In this document: positions 63,133 to 64,000 of the stretch, one piece after another | How positions within the stretch are numbered: the first letter of the stretch is position 1 | How the letters are laid out: each line of letters begins with the position of its first letter | Assembly (NCBI RefSeq): GCF_002265625.1 | Contig: NZ_NOVE01000010.1 | Location: 1 to 64,000, forward strand | DNA length: 64,000 nucleotides | From: Prevotella sp. 885 | GTDB lineage: Bacteria; Bacteroidota; Bacteroidia; Bacteroidales; Bacteroidaceae | Direction of reading: 5' to 3' | Made by a program: the position numbers and the translations under genes | Notes under the pieces: model-generated | What the model saw: only the letters and a program-made list of their open reading frames with translations | Told to the model about the DNA's origin: nothing | The model's database searches: none

Positions 63133-64000
63133 TTACTTATAAATCGGTCCGTAGTTCTTGCAAGCGCGGAAGTCAGCTCCCTCCTTGTCCATACCGAATG
63201 CGTTCCATGAAGCGGGACGGAAGATCTGGTCTTCCTCCACGTTGTGCATGCAAACCGGGATGCGGAGCATTGAGCAGAGAGTGATGAGGTCGGCACCTAC
63301 GTGGCCGTATGTGATGGCACCGTGGTTGGCTCCCCAGTTGTTCATCACTGAATAGACATCGTTAAACGGAGCCTTGCCCGTAAGACGCGGAGCGAACCAT
63401 GTGGTAGGCCATGTCGGGTCGGTGCGCTTGTCCAGAATCTTGTGGATTTCGGGATCGATGTCAACAGTCCATCCCTCTGCGAGCTGCAGAACCGGGCCGA
63501 GTCCCTTCACGTGGTTGAGGCGGACCATTGTCACGGGCATGCCGCCGCGTGTAAGGAAGTTGGATGAGAAGCCGCCGCCACGGAAGTAGTCGCGGTTGGC
63601 AGGATACCATGTTGTGGCCTTGAGGCAAGCGTCCACGTCCTCGTCCGTCATCTCCCAGAAGTGCTTCATGATGGGGTTGCCCTCAGCGTCAGAAGCGGCG
63701 CCTGATCCGTCCAGAGTGGTAGCGCCTGAGTTGATGAGGTGGATGATGCCGCCGGCAGCGCGTCCGGTGAGTTCCTTGCCGGTAACACGCTTCACAGCCT
63801 CGGGGCTCCAGTATGTGCGCACGTCAGAGAATATCTGGGCGCGACCCGTGAGGAGGTGGTTGAAGAGCATAGCCACACCGTTGCCAGCGTCGTTCTCCGT
63901 AGCGAGAATGATCGGCTCACGTACGCCGTTCCAGTCGAATGAGGTGTTCATAAGAGCCTCGGGATAGTCGCCGTTAGGATAGAAGTCGGTCCACTGGCGC
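63133..64000 (-). CDS. fucI: L-fucose isomerase, C-terminal part (cut by the window edge)
   Basis: The stop is at 63133 and the frame is open to the right edge. The internal Met at 63951 is not the start: upstream in frame there is [16 protein letters not shown], and [20 protein letters not shown] continues. [37 protein letters not shown] and the end [11 protein letters not shown] match the C-terminal domains of FucI (full length about 590 aa). It interconverts L-fucose and L-fuculose, the first step of the route served by fucK, fucA and fucP downstream. Confidence 0.95.
   Translation of the reverse strand, partial: RQWTDFYPNGDYPEALMNTSFDWNGVREPIILATENDAGNGVAMLFNHLLTGRAQIFSDVRTYWSPEAVKRVTGKELTGRAAGGIIHLINSGATTLDGSGAASDAEGNPIMKHFWEMTDEDVDACLKATTWYPANRDYFRGGGFSSNFLTRGGMPVTMVRLNHVKGLGPVLQLAEGWTVDIDPEIHKILDKRTDPTWPTTWFAPRLTGKAPFNDVYSVMNNWGANHGAITYGHVGADLITLCSMLRIPVCMHNVEEDQIFRPASWNAFGMDKEGADFRACKNYGPIYK

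Overview
The window is a 64 kb piece of a Bacteroidetes chromosome, most likely a member of the Prevotellaceae (inference). Evidence: the 5' end of a Bacteroidales-type 16S gene; promoters of the form TTTG-N19/20-TAnnTTTG, the Bacteroidetes housekeeping consensus, in front of the rRNA operon, a tRNA and several genes; a SusC/SusD pair with glycosidases; and several large secreted proteins with C-terminal sorting tails of the type IX secretion (T9SS) kind. Most genes are on the minus strand.

Layout. 1-1000: start of a leftward rRNA operon, its leader and promoter, then a 0.4 kb dispersed repeat. 1-12.8 kb: an orphan half-size chromate transporter, an M23/LysM peptidase, two giant tandem surface proteins with propeller-like, Fn3 and choice-of-anchor modules, and an Rpn-type nuclease/transposase with a 24-bp coding tandem repeat. 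12.9-16.9 kb: recG-ispD-DJ-1 and a divergent DUF3467 gene. 17-33.7 kb: a polysaccharide/glycoprotein utilisation locus with SusD and SusC (each broken by one frameshift), two tandem GH85 endo-beta-N-acetylglucosaminidase-like enzymes and a GH36/clan-D-like glycosidase; the set points to host or dietary N-glycans. 34.3-39.6 kb: a five-gene leftward cluster of three glycosyltransferases, a PAP2-type membrane protein and an SDR epimerase/reductase, probably for a surface glycan or glycolipid. 39.8-54.2 kb: RNase R, a third giant surface protein, tRNA-Val, a bile-acid:sodium-symporter-like transporter, a fused esterase/nucleotidase, an NSS-type transporter, a VanZ-like protein, a FadL-type porin and CutC. 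54.3-59.3 kb: a 7TM-HD phosphodiesterase, gltX and kdtA. 59.5-64 kb: fucose catabolism fucP-fucK-fucA-fucI, cut by the right edge.

The least explained part of the window is its non-coding repeat content. At least three dispersed families sit next to gene 3' ends. Family R has about 33-bp terminal inverted repeats, mirrored internal hairpins with compensatory base changes and expandable internal subrepeats; there are three full copies and one miniature. Family B carries a three-way-junction fold supported by covariation between its two copies. Family A is a 0.4 kb inverted pair 41 kb apart with an array of AGTGGCACTATT-like units. There are also a CATGTCT minisatellite at 17 kb and GAGAGTTGA arrays between the fuc genes. 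I know of no description of these families, but I could not search. All protein calls are made by reading motifs, without any database search.
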